NCBI RefSeq assembly: GCF_014639795.1
Contig: NZ_BMGC01000004.1
Span: forward strand, 1-64,000
DNA length: 64,000 nt
Source of the DNA: Gordonia jinhuaensis
GTDB lineage: Bacteria; Actinomycetota; Actinomycetes; Mycobacteriales; Mycobacteriaceae
Direction: 5' to 3'
The position numbers and the translations under genes are program-made. Shown here in pieces: positions 38,512 to 45,526 of this stretch. The notes beneath the pieces were generated by a model, which did no database searches, was not told where the DNA came from, and saw only the letters and a program-made list of their open reading frames with translations. Each line of letters opens with the position of its first letter. The stretch's first letter is position 1.

Positions 38512-39213
38512 TCACTCGTGCCCGGTCACTTCAATCACGTTCACCTTGACCTCGGGAGCGGTCGTCGATCCGCCGAGGGTGGTGTCGTAGGTCTTCGATC
38601 CCCACACGCGTGCCCACATGGTGACGAGGTCGCCTTCGACGACGTTGGCGAACACACCGTTGACGCCCTCTTTGGCGATAGTGTTGACCGTGTAGTAGTC
38701 GGCAGGCTCTGCGCCGGTAGAGACACGGATGTACTTGTCGCCGGTCACCGAATCCGCCTGCGTCACTTTGCCGTAGATGACGACCTTCTCGCCCAGGTGC
38801 GCGTCGGGATTCTTCGCGATCAGTTGCCAATCGCGATCGCCGATGTCCTTGAACTGAGTCTTGTCCTGCTCGCGAGCGGTGGCCTCGGCGAGCGCTGACG
38901 ACATGGCTGCCGACTGTGAGGCGTCGGCCTGCGGGTCGACGGGCGTCGATGTGGTCGCGGTACCGCGTGCGTCGGTCGACGGCGTGCCCCCTGATGGCGA
39001 CGCAGTGTTTCCCGTGTCCGACAGGGTTGACCCGATCGCGCCGATAATCACCACGAGGGCGATGAACCCGCCGATCCACCACCACGCCTTCGAGGAGCGG
39101 TTCTTCTTCGGCGTGATCCGCGTTTGTGCGGTCCACCGGTATCCGTCCCACCACCGTTCACGACCAGAACCTTCCGGGTCGGGCAACCAGCTAGGCGGGG
39201 TTGGCTGAGTCAT
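38512..39213 (-). CDS. Phage DUF2510 membrane protein with C-terminal OB-like domain
   Basis: A 233-residue protein. Residues 1-30 match DUF2510 (PPSWLPDPEGSGRERWWDGY), followed by one transmembrane helix (AWWWIGGFIALVVIIGAIGS), a Ser/Thr/Asp linker, and a domain beginning near DWQLIAKNPDAHLGEKVVIY that resembles an OB-fold. It is expressed with the lysogeny genes. Membrane proteins in this place often prevent superinfection; that role is inference. AAGGGAAT precedes the ATG. Confidence 0.7.
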   Translation of the reverse strand: MTQPTPPSWLPDPEGSGRERWWDGYRWTAQTRITPKKNRSSKAWWWIGGFIALVVIIGAIGSTLSDTGNTASPSGGTPSTDARGTATTSTPVDPQADASQSAAMSSALAEATAREQDKTQFKDIGDRDWQLIAKNPDAHLGEKVVIYGKVTQADSVTGDKYIRVSTGAEPADYYTVNTIAKEGVNGVFANVVEGDLVTMWARVWGSKTYDTTLGGSTTAPEVKVNVIEVTGHE

Positions 39214-39427
39214 TGTGATTCCCTTCGTGAGCGCGCAATCGGCGCAATCGGTACACCGTCTGTGGCGAATACTCTAAAGCGTCAGGATTATCGAGGAGTC
39301 GACTTATTTTCTGCCAAAACCGGGTCACCGACATGCCGAACTCGGCGCGCACGGCGTCGGCATGATTGCCCGCGTAATTCCAGCGTCGACCCGCCATGTC
39401 GAGGAGCCGACGATCCTCGTCGGTCAT
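39191..39427 (-). CDS. DUF3263 family small protein
   Basis: A 78-residue protein with the DUF3263 pattern (RRWNYAGNHADAVRAEFGMS, then a helical segment ending in RLRRLR), predicted to be helix-turn-helix-like. Function is unknown. The ATG at 39427 overlaps the stop of the ImmA-like gene (ATGA). Its 3' end overlaps the DUF2510 gene by 23 bases. Confidence 0.78.
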   Translation of the reverse strand: MTDEDRRLLDMAGRRWNYAGNHADAVRAEFGMSVTRFWQKISRLLDNPDALEYSPQTVYRLRRLRAHEGNHNDSANPA

Positions 39428-39831
39428 AGCCCCTCCAACTGTTCGTCGATCCATGCGCGTTCGGCGTCGGTCAGTGACCGTCCGAGAGCTTGGAGCATCG
39501 GTACGTCGACCCATAGTTCGGCTGCAACCTCACCTGTCGATCGAGTCCACCGCAGGACATCCACCAGATGGTCGAGGGCGATGAGTCGTCGTGCCGCGAT
39601 GCGCTCGACCGTCAACTCCTCGCGAGCTCGCAGCACTCGGTCAGTGGGGAACACGCGGCGCTCATCGTGAACGAGCTCGTGGGCGAGTGTGGAGCGGCGT
39701 TGAGCCTGATCGTCGCCAGTGTTGATCGTGACCCGATCACCGCGCAGACAGCCGCGCCGACCATCGGCCAGCCGCTCGAAGGTGATGTTCAGATGTTCGC
39801 GGTCACGCGCATCTCGCCAGGGGTGGTACAT
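39424..39831 (-). CDS. ImmA/IrrE-type metallopeptidase
   Basis: A 135-residue protein with the zinc-binding HELVH motif at residues 51-55 and a downstream acidic helix (ERIAARRLIALDHL) of the kind that supplies the third ligand. In ICEBs1, ImmA cleaves the repressor ImmR to induce excision. Here the gene lies in the same operon as the putative repressor. No ribosome-binding site is evident, so it may be leaderless or driven by a promoter near 39850-39900. Confidence 0.8.
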   Translation of the reverse strand: MYHPWRDARDREHLNITFERLADGRRGCLRGDRVTINTGDDQAQRRSTLAHELVHDERRVFPTDRVLRAREELTVERIAARRLIALDHLVDVLRWTRSTGEVAAELWVDVPMLQALGRSLTDAERAWIDEQLEGL

Positions 39832-39877
39832 ACCGGACAAGCTAGGGCACGCCACCGACAGAAACGGCGCTGACCAG

Positions 39878-39897
39878 GAATTACAGACGTGTAATTC
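39878..39897. promoter_or_regulatory. Palindromic operator candidate upstream of the metallopeptidase gene
   Basis: A perfect inverted repeat, GAATTACA-GACG-TGTAATTC, ends at the stop codon of the upstream gene and lies 47 bases before the metallopeptidase start. A half site, GTAATTCC, recurs at 41137-41144 in the divergent lysogeny control region. It is probably a binding site for the phage repressor or the Cro-like protein. Confidence 0.55.
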
Positions 39898-40480
39898 AGG
39901 CTTCAGTCAAATCCACAGCGTGTGCGTTCTGCGCCTTAGCGGGGCGCTCAAACGCTGCAGGAATCGCGACTCCCTCCGGATGGAGTGCAACGAAGTCGAG
40001 GAACATGCCGAACTCGGCGTCCGGCCCCGGCACCACCGAATCGGCGTCGGGTGCGATTGCGCATACGTCGTGCAGCATCGAGACCACGCGCACATCGCCT
40101 CCGACGCCACGGGAAAAGGCGGTGCCATACCCGCCAGCTGCGCGGAGCCGCCCAAGGATAGTCGAGAGGGGCTCGCTATCGAGAGCGACAACGACAGGGC
40201 AATGGCCTTCATCGTTGGTGACGAGATCGAGTTCGATGGCGCCGATGGCCAAGTTGATGTTCACCTCGTGCCGCAGTTGGTCAAGCTGGTCCACGCGATT
40301 ACTCACCTGTTCACTCCCTTTCCCGTATTTCGGATGATACGCGCACGGTGTTGCGCCTCGTCGGAAGCGCTTGTCGGTCCGGTCAGGGATGTAGGTTCCG
40401 CTCAAGCTTTCCAGGCGTTCGTGCGCCGCCTTCTGTGCACGCTTCGCGTGCTGTTTTCCCTGCTGGCGTCGTCTGGTCAC
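39896..40480 (-). CDS. Phage protein of unknown function
   Basis: A 194-residue protein with a basic N-terminal segment (RRRQQGKQHAKRAQKAAHE) followed by an alpha/beta-looking body that includes LGRLRAAGGYGTAF and GVGGDVRVVSMLHDV. I do not recognise the fold. The ATG overlaps the repressor stop (ATGA), so it is made with the repressor in lysogens. Its place between repressor and metallopeptidase suggests a role in immunity or host modification. Confidence 0.6.
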   Translation of the reverse strand: MTRRRQQGKQHAKRAQKAAHERLESLSGTYIPDRTDKRFRRGATPCAYHPKYGKGSEQVSNRVDQLDQLRHEVNINLAIGAIELDLVTNDEGHCPVVVALDSEPLSTILGRLRAAGGYGTAFSRGVGGDVRVVSMLHDVCAIAPDADSVVPGPDAEFGMFLDFVALHPEGVAIPAAFERPAKAQNAHAVDLTEA

Positions 40481-41061
40481 GCCCCATCCTCCGGCCCCTC
40501 GGGGTCGGGCGCTTCACCCTGCTGGTCCATGTCGCGGCGGGTCTGCTCACCCTCAGAGATACCGCCAGCGTCTCGGGCGGCAAGGTCCTGATCGTCCTCG
40601 TCCTCGTCTTCGTACGCGACAGGCAGCGGTGTTACGCGGGGGTCACCCGCGTCGGTCTTCTCGTCCTTCGACGGCGAGCTCGATGTTCCCTGTTGCGCGG
40701 GCGGGGCGGTATCGGCGGGTTGATCGGCATGTCGGTCCCTAGCATCTAGGAGCACTCGGACCATGGCCCGGATGACCTCGCGCTCCCGATCGTTCAGCTT
40801 CCCTGCGTCATCGGGCAGGGTGAACGGCTGATGCTCGACCGCCGGCTCTCCGCGTAGTTCGTGCACCCTCGCGGGCGACGTGCCGAGTGCGGTGGCGACT
40901 TGCCTGATCGCATCCTCGGTGGTCCCCTCGCCGCGGAGCACTCGTCGTACTCGCGTGTGGTTCATTCCTGCGCGTGTTGCCAGTGGCCGGTATCCGAACT
41001 CGATGCCCTTCGCATCAAACAGTGCTCGCCACTGTTCTGCCGGTAGGTTCGGATCGCTCAC
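40477..41061 (-). CDS. Candidate immunity repressor (helix-turn-helix)
   Basis: A 194-residue protein whose first 75 residues form an XRE-like helix-turn-helix (RPLATRAGMNHTRVRRVLRG, then IRQVATALGTSPARVHELRG). The rest is highly charged, with an acidic run (EDEDEDDQD) and no LexA/CI peptidase domain. It is divergent from the Cro-like gene and heads the operon that ends with integrase, the expected site of the repressor. Induction therefore may depend on the metallopeptidase rather than on RecA-driven self-cleavage. Confidence 0.72.
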   Translation of the reverse strand: MSDPNLPAEQWRALFDAKGIEFGYRPLATRAGMNHTRVRRVLRGEGTTEDAIRQVATALGTSPARVHELRGEPAVEHQPFTLPDDAGKLNDREREVIRAMVRVLLDARDRHADQPADTAPPAQQGTSSSPSKDEKTDAGDPRVTPLPVAYEDEDEDDQDLAARDAGGISEGEQTRRDMDQQGEAPDPEGPEDGA

Positions 41062-41183
41062 AAGGTCACCCTGCCTGTCGTTCGCGGTGTTCGAATAGCT
41101 GGCAACTAGCCGCGCCGTTTAGGAACAACATCGGCGTAATTCCTGTTCAGACACGTAGTTGACACATTTTCTCACTTCAAGGC

Positions 41184-41211
41184 TTGACGGGTTCGGCTAG
41201 TGGTGTATTGT
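41184..41211 (+). promoter_or_regulatory. Candidate early (PR-like) promoter
   Basis: TTGACG at 41184 and TATTGT at 41206 are separated by 16 bases, upstream of the Cro-like gene. A perfect TTGACA at 41159 has no matching -10. The divergent region 41062-41245 also has repeated GTTCG-containing stretches that could be operators. Confidence 0.5.
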
Positions 41212-41245
41212 GGTCCACGTACCGCGAACCAGGAAGGAGGAGGAC

Positions 41246-41578
41246 ATGGGGTTCACTTCACGCGGCATGTACGCCGAAGTCGATCGCGACCTGTTTCAGC
41301 GAGCGCTGCGTCGGTCGGGAATGTCGTACCAAGAGCTCGCAGACGAGGCGACGCGAGAACTCCGGAAGATTGCTCGCGCAGAGAAGCGGAAGCGACGCGG
41401 TGATGGTGTACCGGATGGTATCTCGAAGGCGCTCGTTGGGCAGCTGTACACCGGGGCCGCGAAGTCAACCCACGAGTTGCGTGGGTTAGCACTTGAGAGG
41501 GCGCTCGAAATGGCCGACGGCGATCTTTTCGTGCCCTCGGTGTTTCGCGGTTCGGGTAACACGAAACGATCGGCGTAG
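41246..41578 (+). CDS. Cro-like helix-turn-helix protein
   Basis: A 110-residue protein with FQRALRRSGMSYQELADEA as a predicted helix-turn-helix and a second helical half (GISKALVGQLYTGAAKS). It opens the plus-strand early operon directly opposite the repressor and has a strong ribosome-binding site (GGAGGAGG). Likely the lytic-side regulator that represses the repressor operon. Confidence 0.7.
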   Translation: MGFTSRGMYAEVDRDLFQRALRRSGMSYQELADEATRELRKIARAEKRKRRGDGVPDGISKALVGQLYTGAAKSTHELRGLALERALEMADGDLFVPSVFRGSGNTKRSA

Positions 41579-41641
41579 GACACAAAGAAAACGCCGCCCG
41601 TGCTGGAACACGGACGGCGCAGACAAGAGATGGGAGTCTCA

Positions 41642-42442
41642 ATGCAAGACCAGCATAGCCCACAGGTCATGCCCTTCAACTACGGCGACACTGCGGTGCG
41701 GACCGTAGTCATCGACGGTGAGCCGTGGTTCGTGCTCGCCGATCTCTGCAAGGTGCTCGGATTGACCACGCCTGCGAAGGTTGTCGAACGCCTCGACGAT
41801 GGGGTGAGTTCAACTCACCCCATCTCGGACAGCCTCGGCCGCACTCAGCAGGCGACCATCGTGTCCGAGCCGGGCATGTACGAGGTCGTCATCCGATCGG
41901 ACAAGCCCGAAGCCGTCGCATTCCGTCGCTGGATCACCGGAACCGTCCTCCCCGAGATCCGCAAGACCGGATCGTTCAACGCGCAGCCCGCACTCCCATC
42001 GACGCGTGAACTCGCACAGATGGTCATCGCCGCCGAGGATGCGCGCGAGGTTGCCGAGAAGCAACTTGCCATCGAAGTGAAAACTCGCCAGGCCATGGAG
42101 TCCTACGCGAAAGACCTTGAGCCGCGTGCAGAGAACTACGACCGCTACATGAGCGGCGACGGCACTTACTCGGTCGGCAACGTCGCGAAGATGCTTGGCA
42201 GGTCTCAGAACAAGCTATTCGACCTGCTGCGCAACGAGGGCATTCTCATCGCCAAAGGCGCTATGCGCAACACGCCATACCAGAAGTACATGCACCACTT
42301 CGCTGTCAAGGCCAACGAGTACGAGCGATCCGACGGCACGCGCGGAACAGGTTACACGACCCGCGTGCAGCCCTCCGGCGTCGACTTCATTGCCAAGAAG
42401 CTCGGGCTCACCGTTATCGCAACCCAGGAGACGTTCGCATGA
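41642..42442 (+). CDS. Phage antirepressor (BRO-N plus KilAC domains)
   Basis: About 266 residues. The N-terminal BRO domain (GEPWFVLADLCKVLGL, EPGMYEVVIRSDKPEAVAFR, TGTVLPEIRKTG) is followed by a coiled linker and a C-terminal KilAC DNA-binding domain (SVGNVAKMLGRSQNKLFDLL). Such proteins antagonise repressors or regulate early genes. The ATG at 41642 has GGGAG five bases upstream. It overlaps the next gene by four bases. Confidence 0.9.
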   Translation: MQDQHSPQVMPFNYGDTAVRTVVIDGEPWFVLADLCKVLGLTTPAKVVERLDDGVSSTHPISDSLGRTQQATIVSEPGMYEVVIRSDKPEAVAFRRWITGTVLPEIRKTGSFNAQPALPSTRELAQMVIAAEDAREVAEKQLAIEVKTRQAMESYAKDLEPRAENYDRYMSGDGTYSVGNVAKMLGRSQNKLFDLLRNEGILIAKGAMRNTPYQKYMHHFAVKANEYERSDGTRGTGYTTRVQPSGVDFIAKKLGLTVIATQETFA

Positions 42443-42645
42443 CCACGACCCGCAAGGCCCTCACCATCGCCGACGTCGCGACCCTCACGGGCCGCAGCGC
42501 CAACGTGATCTACGACGCCCTCAACTCCGGTGCCCTCGACGGCAGCCACTCGATGCGCGGAGGCCGCTGGTTCATCACTGAAGCCGCCGTCGACGCATGG
42601 ATCGCCCAGGGGTGCCCCCGCTACGGACAGTCGGTGTCGGCATGA
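42439..42645 (+). CDS. Excisionase-like MerR-type DNA-binding protein
   Basis: A 68-residue protein of the helix-turn-helix 17 / excisionase class (TIADVATLTGRSANVIYDAL, then GGRWFITEAAVDAWI). It is probably the recombination directionality factor for the integrase or an early regulator. Coupled to neighbours by ATGA overlaps on both sides. Confidence 0.8.
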   Translation: MTTTRKALTIADVATLTGRSANVIYDALNSGALDGSHSMRGGRWFITEAAVDAWIAQGCPRYGQSVSA

Positions 42646-42875
42646 CCGCCATGAACGACAAACTGACCGCCCTGCACGAACTCGCCTGGCGGCAAGCCAT
42701 GTCCGACGAGCACGCCGCCGTCGCCGAATACCTCGACGCCGTCACCCACCGGCCACCTGCCCGCCTGTTCGAGGTGATTTCCACCCTCGACGCGCTGCGC
42801 ACCAGCCACGAACGCGTCGCCTCGACCAGCCGCACCTACCTCGCAGCACTCACCCGCAAAGGCGCGCGGTCATGA
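42642..42875 (+). CDS. Small phage protein, unknown
   Basis: A 77-residue, mostly helical protein (HELAWRQAMSDEHAAVAEYL, RLFEVISTLDALRTS) with no recognised motif. Its ATG overlaps the excisionase stop and its stop overlaps the next start. Its first 13 bases are part of a 23-base sequence repeated at 43289-43311. Confidence 0.65.
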   Translation: MTAMNDKLTALHELAWRQAMSDEHAAVAEYLDAVTHRPPARLFEVISTLDALRTSHERVASTSRTYLAALTRKGARS

Positions 42876-42967
42876 GGGCGTGGCTGACCGACGTCACCGT
42901 CGGCGCCTGCTGCGGCCTCATCGTCCCCGCCCTCCTCGAGGTCGCGATATGGCGGGGAGCCCTGTGA
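42872..42967 (+). CDS. Tiny membrane protein (31 residues)
   Basis: A 31-residue peptide, MRAWLTDVTVGACCGLIVPA and so on, that is essentially one hydrophobic helix. The ATG overlaps the preceding stop and TGATG overlaps the next start, so it fits the coupled ladder. Confidence 0.5.
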   Translation: MRAWLTDVTVGACCGLIVPALLEVAIWRGAL

Positions 42968-43302
42968 TGGCGACCCGATTCCCCCCCGACGAATACGACT
43001 GGCCCACACCAATCCCCGCCAACGCTTGCCTGTGGTGCGCGTCCGGCGACCACGACACCGACGACTGCCCCAGAAACCGAGGATCCATCATGAGTCTCGA
43101 CACCAACCACGTGACCGTTCACTACGAGACGTTCACCCGCGACAACAACCGCCAGTGCACCTTCACCCCCGCCACCGTCGAGGGGGACGAGTTCTACCTC
43201 GAGGGCCGCTGGGTCATCGTGCTCGCCGAGGGCACCGTGACCCGGATCCCCGAGTCCCGCGTCATCCGCATCGACCTCACCCGCACGGCGGTGTCGGCAT
43301 GA
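42967..43302 (+). CDS. Zinc-knuckle miniprotein fused in frame to a beta-rich domain
   Basis: A 111-residue frame. Residues 18-31 read CLWCASGDHDTDDC, a C-X2-C-X4-H-X4-C zinc-knuckle spacing. A second in-frame ATG at 43090 has a good ribosome-binding site (GAGGA, seven bases away) and would start a separate 70-residue protein, MSLDTNHVTVHYETF. The long form could be a fusion, or both products may be made. Confidence 0.65.
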   Translation: MATRFPPDEYDWPTPIPANACLWCASGDHDTDDCPRNRGSIMSLDTNHVTVHYETFTRDNNRQCTFTPATVEGDEFYLEGRWVIVLAEGTVTRIPESRVIRIDLTRTAVSA

Positions 43303-43637
43303 CCGCCATGATCGGTGACACCAACGAGACCGTCGGCAAGCTGTGGGGCGACCTCGCCGAAACGATGGGTACGCGTGCCTGCCTTCGCATCTGGGAGTAC
43401 CAGGACATCGTCGAGATTGTCGTCGACCAGCTCGACCCCGAGCGGTTCCCGACCTTCGGCAACGACCTCGACCCCGCGCACATCGACATCTGCAAGCGCG
43501 ACATCCGGTTCAACACCCTCACCGTGCGTGCCCGTACCCGCGTGCAGGCGCTCCGGTTGGCGTTCGCTGCACTCGCATTCCCGCCGTCGACGGGCGCAAG
43601 CCTGCGTCTGGTGAAGGAGGCGTCATGCAGATCGTGA
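43299..43637 (+). CDS. Small phage protein, unknown
   Basis: A 112-residue protein with no family I recognise. It has alternating helix and strand segments (RIWEYQDIVEIVVDQLDPER, VQALRLAFAALAFPP). Its first bases repeat the start of the gene at 42642, so both begin MTAM. Confidence 0.62.
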   Translation: MTAMIGDTNETVGKLWGDLAETMGTRACLRIWEYQDIVEIVVDQLDPERFPTFGNDLDPAHIDICKRDIRFNTLTVRARTRVQALRLAFAALAFPPSTGASLRLVKEASCRS

Positions 43638-43801
43638 TCCGTGAATGCCCCGTGTGCTGGCGTCTCGTCGAGACGGCGCAGAACGTGTGGGCACACAACG
43701 ACAAGGCCGGGAACGTCTGCCCGATGTCCGGAAAGGAAGCACCGCGCAAGTGGTGTCGGGGGACTCGCGCAATCCCTTGGGAGAGAGGGGAGGTCGCCTG
43801 A
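43625..43801 (+). CDS. Small Cys-rich phage protein (zinc-ribbon-like)
   Basis: A 58-residue protein with CPVC near the start and a later Cys (GNVCPMSG) with a His between, a possible zinc site. GGAGG lies four bases before the ATG. It overlaps both neighbours by 13 bases and one base. Confidence 0.6.
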   Translation: MQIVIRECPVCWRLVETAQNVWAHNDKAGNVCPMSGKEAPRKWCRGTRAIPWERGEVA

Positions 43802-43977
43802 TGGCGAAGCATCGCAAGCCCAGTTGGTGGGTGTCGAAACTGCACGGCGAATGGTGGGCGTACCCCGCCGATCCGACCAAGCGGTCGGGCGGTCAGCGGT
43901 TGGATGGCAGGTTCGAGACCAACGGCGAGGCAATGGATTACGCGCACTACATGGCGTCAATGGGGGTGGGACTGTGA
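43801..43977 (+). CDS. Small phage protein, unknown
   Basis: A 58-residue protein rich in Trp and Tyr (PSWWVSKLHGEWWAYPADP). The ATG shares a base with the previous stop (TGATG). Confidence 0.58.
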   Translation: MAKHRKPSWWVSKLHGEWWAYPADPTKRSGGQRLDGRFETNGEAMDYAHYMASMGVGL

Positions 43978-44090
43978 CCGCACGACGCGACGACGATCAG
44001 CGTGACGGGAACGCGATTCGCGGCATCCTCTACGCGCTCCCTGTCTCCCTGCTCCTGTGGGTGCTCATCATCTGGGTGGTGATCGCATGA
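43974..44090 (+). CDS. Tiny membrane protein (38 residues)
   Basis: A GTG-started 38-residue peptide: a charged N-terminus (TARRDDDQRDGN) and one transmembrane helix (ILYALPVSLLLWVLIIWVV). It overlaps both neighbours by four bases. Confidence 0.52.
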   Translation: MTARRDDDQRDGNAIRGILYALPVSLLLWVLIIWVVIA

Positions 44091-44236
44091 ACACCTACGA
44101 CGTCATCTGCGGCATCGCCGCCACCGGCGCGCTCGCGGGCCTCACGCTCCTGGGCTGGCTGTGCCCCGACGACAGCGACGACCTCGACCGCACACCCCTC
44201 GGCGTCCTCGAACGCCGCGATGAGGAGGAGTTCTGA
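44087..44236 (+). CDS. Tiny membrane protein (49 residues)
   Basis: A 49-residue peptide with one hydrophobic helix (ICGIAATGALAGLTLLGWLC) and an acidic tail ending EEEF. Coupled to neighbours by overlaps. It resembles the preceding gene in layout but with opposite orientation of charge. Confidence 0.52.
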   Translation: MNTYDVICGIAATGALAGLTLLGWLCPDDSDDLDRTPLGVLERRDEEEF

Positions 44237-44442
44237 TGGACAGGATGAACGTCGAAACAGCGCAACGCAACATCGACGAGTTCGAGTTCATGTTGTCGTT
44301 CGGCATGGGTGTCGAACGCGCCTGCATCCGCGTGAACCGCGCACCCCGCAGCATCCTCCGCTACTACGCCGCACTCAAACTCCCTGCGCCTGGTGGGCTC
44401 GCGGGCCTCGACCGCAGCGGCACTCGGAAGGCGTCGTCATGA
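44236..44442 (+). CDS. Small phage protein, unknown
   Basis: A 68-residue protein with a possible helix-turn-helix (FGMGVERACIRVNRAPRSIL). GAGGAG lies six bases before the ATG. The end overlaps the next gene by four bases. Confidence 0.6.
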   Translation: MDRMNVETAQRNIDEFEFMLSFGMGVERACIRVNRAPRSILRYYAALKLPAPGGLAGLDRSGTRKASS

Positions 44443-44591
44443 CCGCTTACTACTACCCGCCGCGCACCACGCTCGCCCTCGTACCTGAGTGCGGCATCTG
44501 CGGCGTGTGGGGACACCACACCGACAGATGCCCCGAACTCCCCCTCCGACCCAACCCCGACTACGGAACCGACCCCTGGGAGCAGCCATGA
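44439..44591 (+). CDS. Zinc-knuckle miniprotein (50 residues)
   Basis: A 50-residue protein starting MTAYYYPP and carrying CGICGVWGHHTDRC, with C-X2-C-X4-H-X4-C spacing as in retroviral nucleocapsid knuckles. The gene at 48331 also starts with a YYPP motif and has a Cys pair, so the two may be paralogues. Confidence 0.62.
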   Translation: MTAYYYPPRTTLALVPECGICGVWGHHTDRCPELPLRPNPDYGTDPWEQP

Positions 44592-45526
44592 CCATCACCG
44601 GAGAACAGCTCGCCGACGCCCTCAAACCCGGCTCGACAGCCTGGTTGCAAACGGTGAGCGCATCGCAGATCGCCACGATCATCGACATCAACCCGTGGCA
44701 GTCCGCGCACACCCTCTGGCATCTCAAGAAGGGCACGCGACCTGCCGACCCGCAGACCGACGCGCAGGGCCGCGGGCACCAGTTCGAGCCACTCATTGCT
44801 GACTGGTTCGCCGCTGCCCACCCCGAATGGCAGGTGTGCTTGACCGGAACGTGGCGGCACCGCGAACGGCACTGGCAGACTGCCAACCCCGACCGGCTCC
44901 TCATCCCCGACGCCGGCGAGTTGATGCCCGAGCAGGAGCCGACAGCCCTGTTGGAGATCAAGACCGCGCAGGATCTCATGGCGTGGGGCGACGAGGTGCC
45001 CAACTACTACCGGGCGCAAGCCATGTGGCAGGCCGACACCATCGGCGTTGACCGCGTCATCTTCGCCGCCTGTGGGCCGTTCGAGCTCTTCGACCGCCGC
45101 CCGAAGGAGTTCGTTGTCGACTACGACCCGCGCGAGGCCGCGTACCTGCGGGAAGCGGCGTTGGAGTTCATGGATCTGCTCGACCTCGACGTCGAACCCG
45201 ATCCCGACTACCGCCGCGACGACGACCGCTTGACCGCCCGCTACAAGCATCCCGCCGTCATCGACGACAGCCTCGACGTGCCCGACGAGGTCGCGGTGCC
45301 GTGGCTCGAAGCGCTCGCCGCACAGAAGGCGATCGACGGCGACAAGGCGACAGCGGCAGCCGAACTCGCCGCATACGTCGGGGACTCCAAGACGGTCGTG
45401 TGGCGGGGCATCACCCTCGGCTCACGGCGTCGCGGTCGCGGCGACCAGCCGCCCACGTTCGCCGCCGCAAAAGGCATCGCAGACAAAGCAATTCAACTAC
45501 TCGACACCATGAAGGAATCAGCATGA
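44588..45526 (+). CDS. YqaJ-family phage recombination exonuclease
   Basis: A 312-residue PD-(D/E)XK nuclease. The early ASQIATIIDINPW, the motif RGHQFEPLIADW, and the catalytic core TALLEIKTAQ fit YqaJ viral recombinases. It degrades one DNA strand to give 3' tails for the annealing protein encoded next, a lambda Exo/Beta-like pair. The ATG overlaps the previous stop. Confidence 0.88.
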   Translation: MTITGEQLADALKPGSTAWLQTVSASQIATIIDINPWQSAHTLWHLKKGTRPADPQTDAQGRGHQFEPLIADWFAAAHPEWQVCLTGTWRHRERHWQTANPDRLLIPDAGELMPEQEPTALLEIKTAQDLMAWGDEVPNYYRAQAMWQADTIGVDRVIFAACGPFELFDRRPKEFVVDYDPREAAYLREAALEFMDLLDLDVEPDPDYRRDDDRLTARYKHPAVIDDSLDVPDEVAVPWLEALAAQKAIDGDKATAAAELAAYVGDSKTVVWRGITLGSRRRGRGDQPPTFAAAKGIADKAIQLLDTMKESA

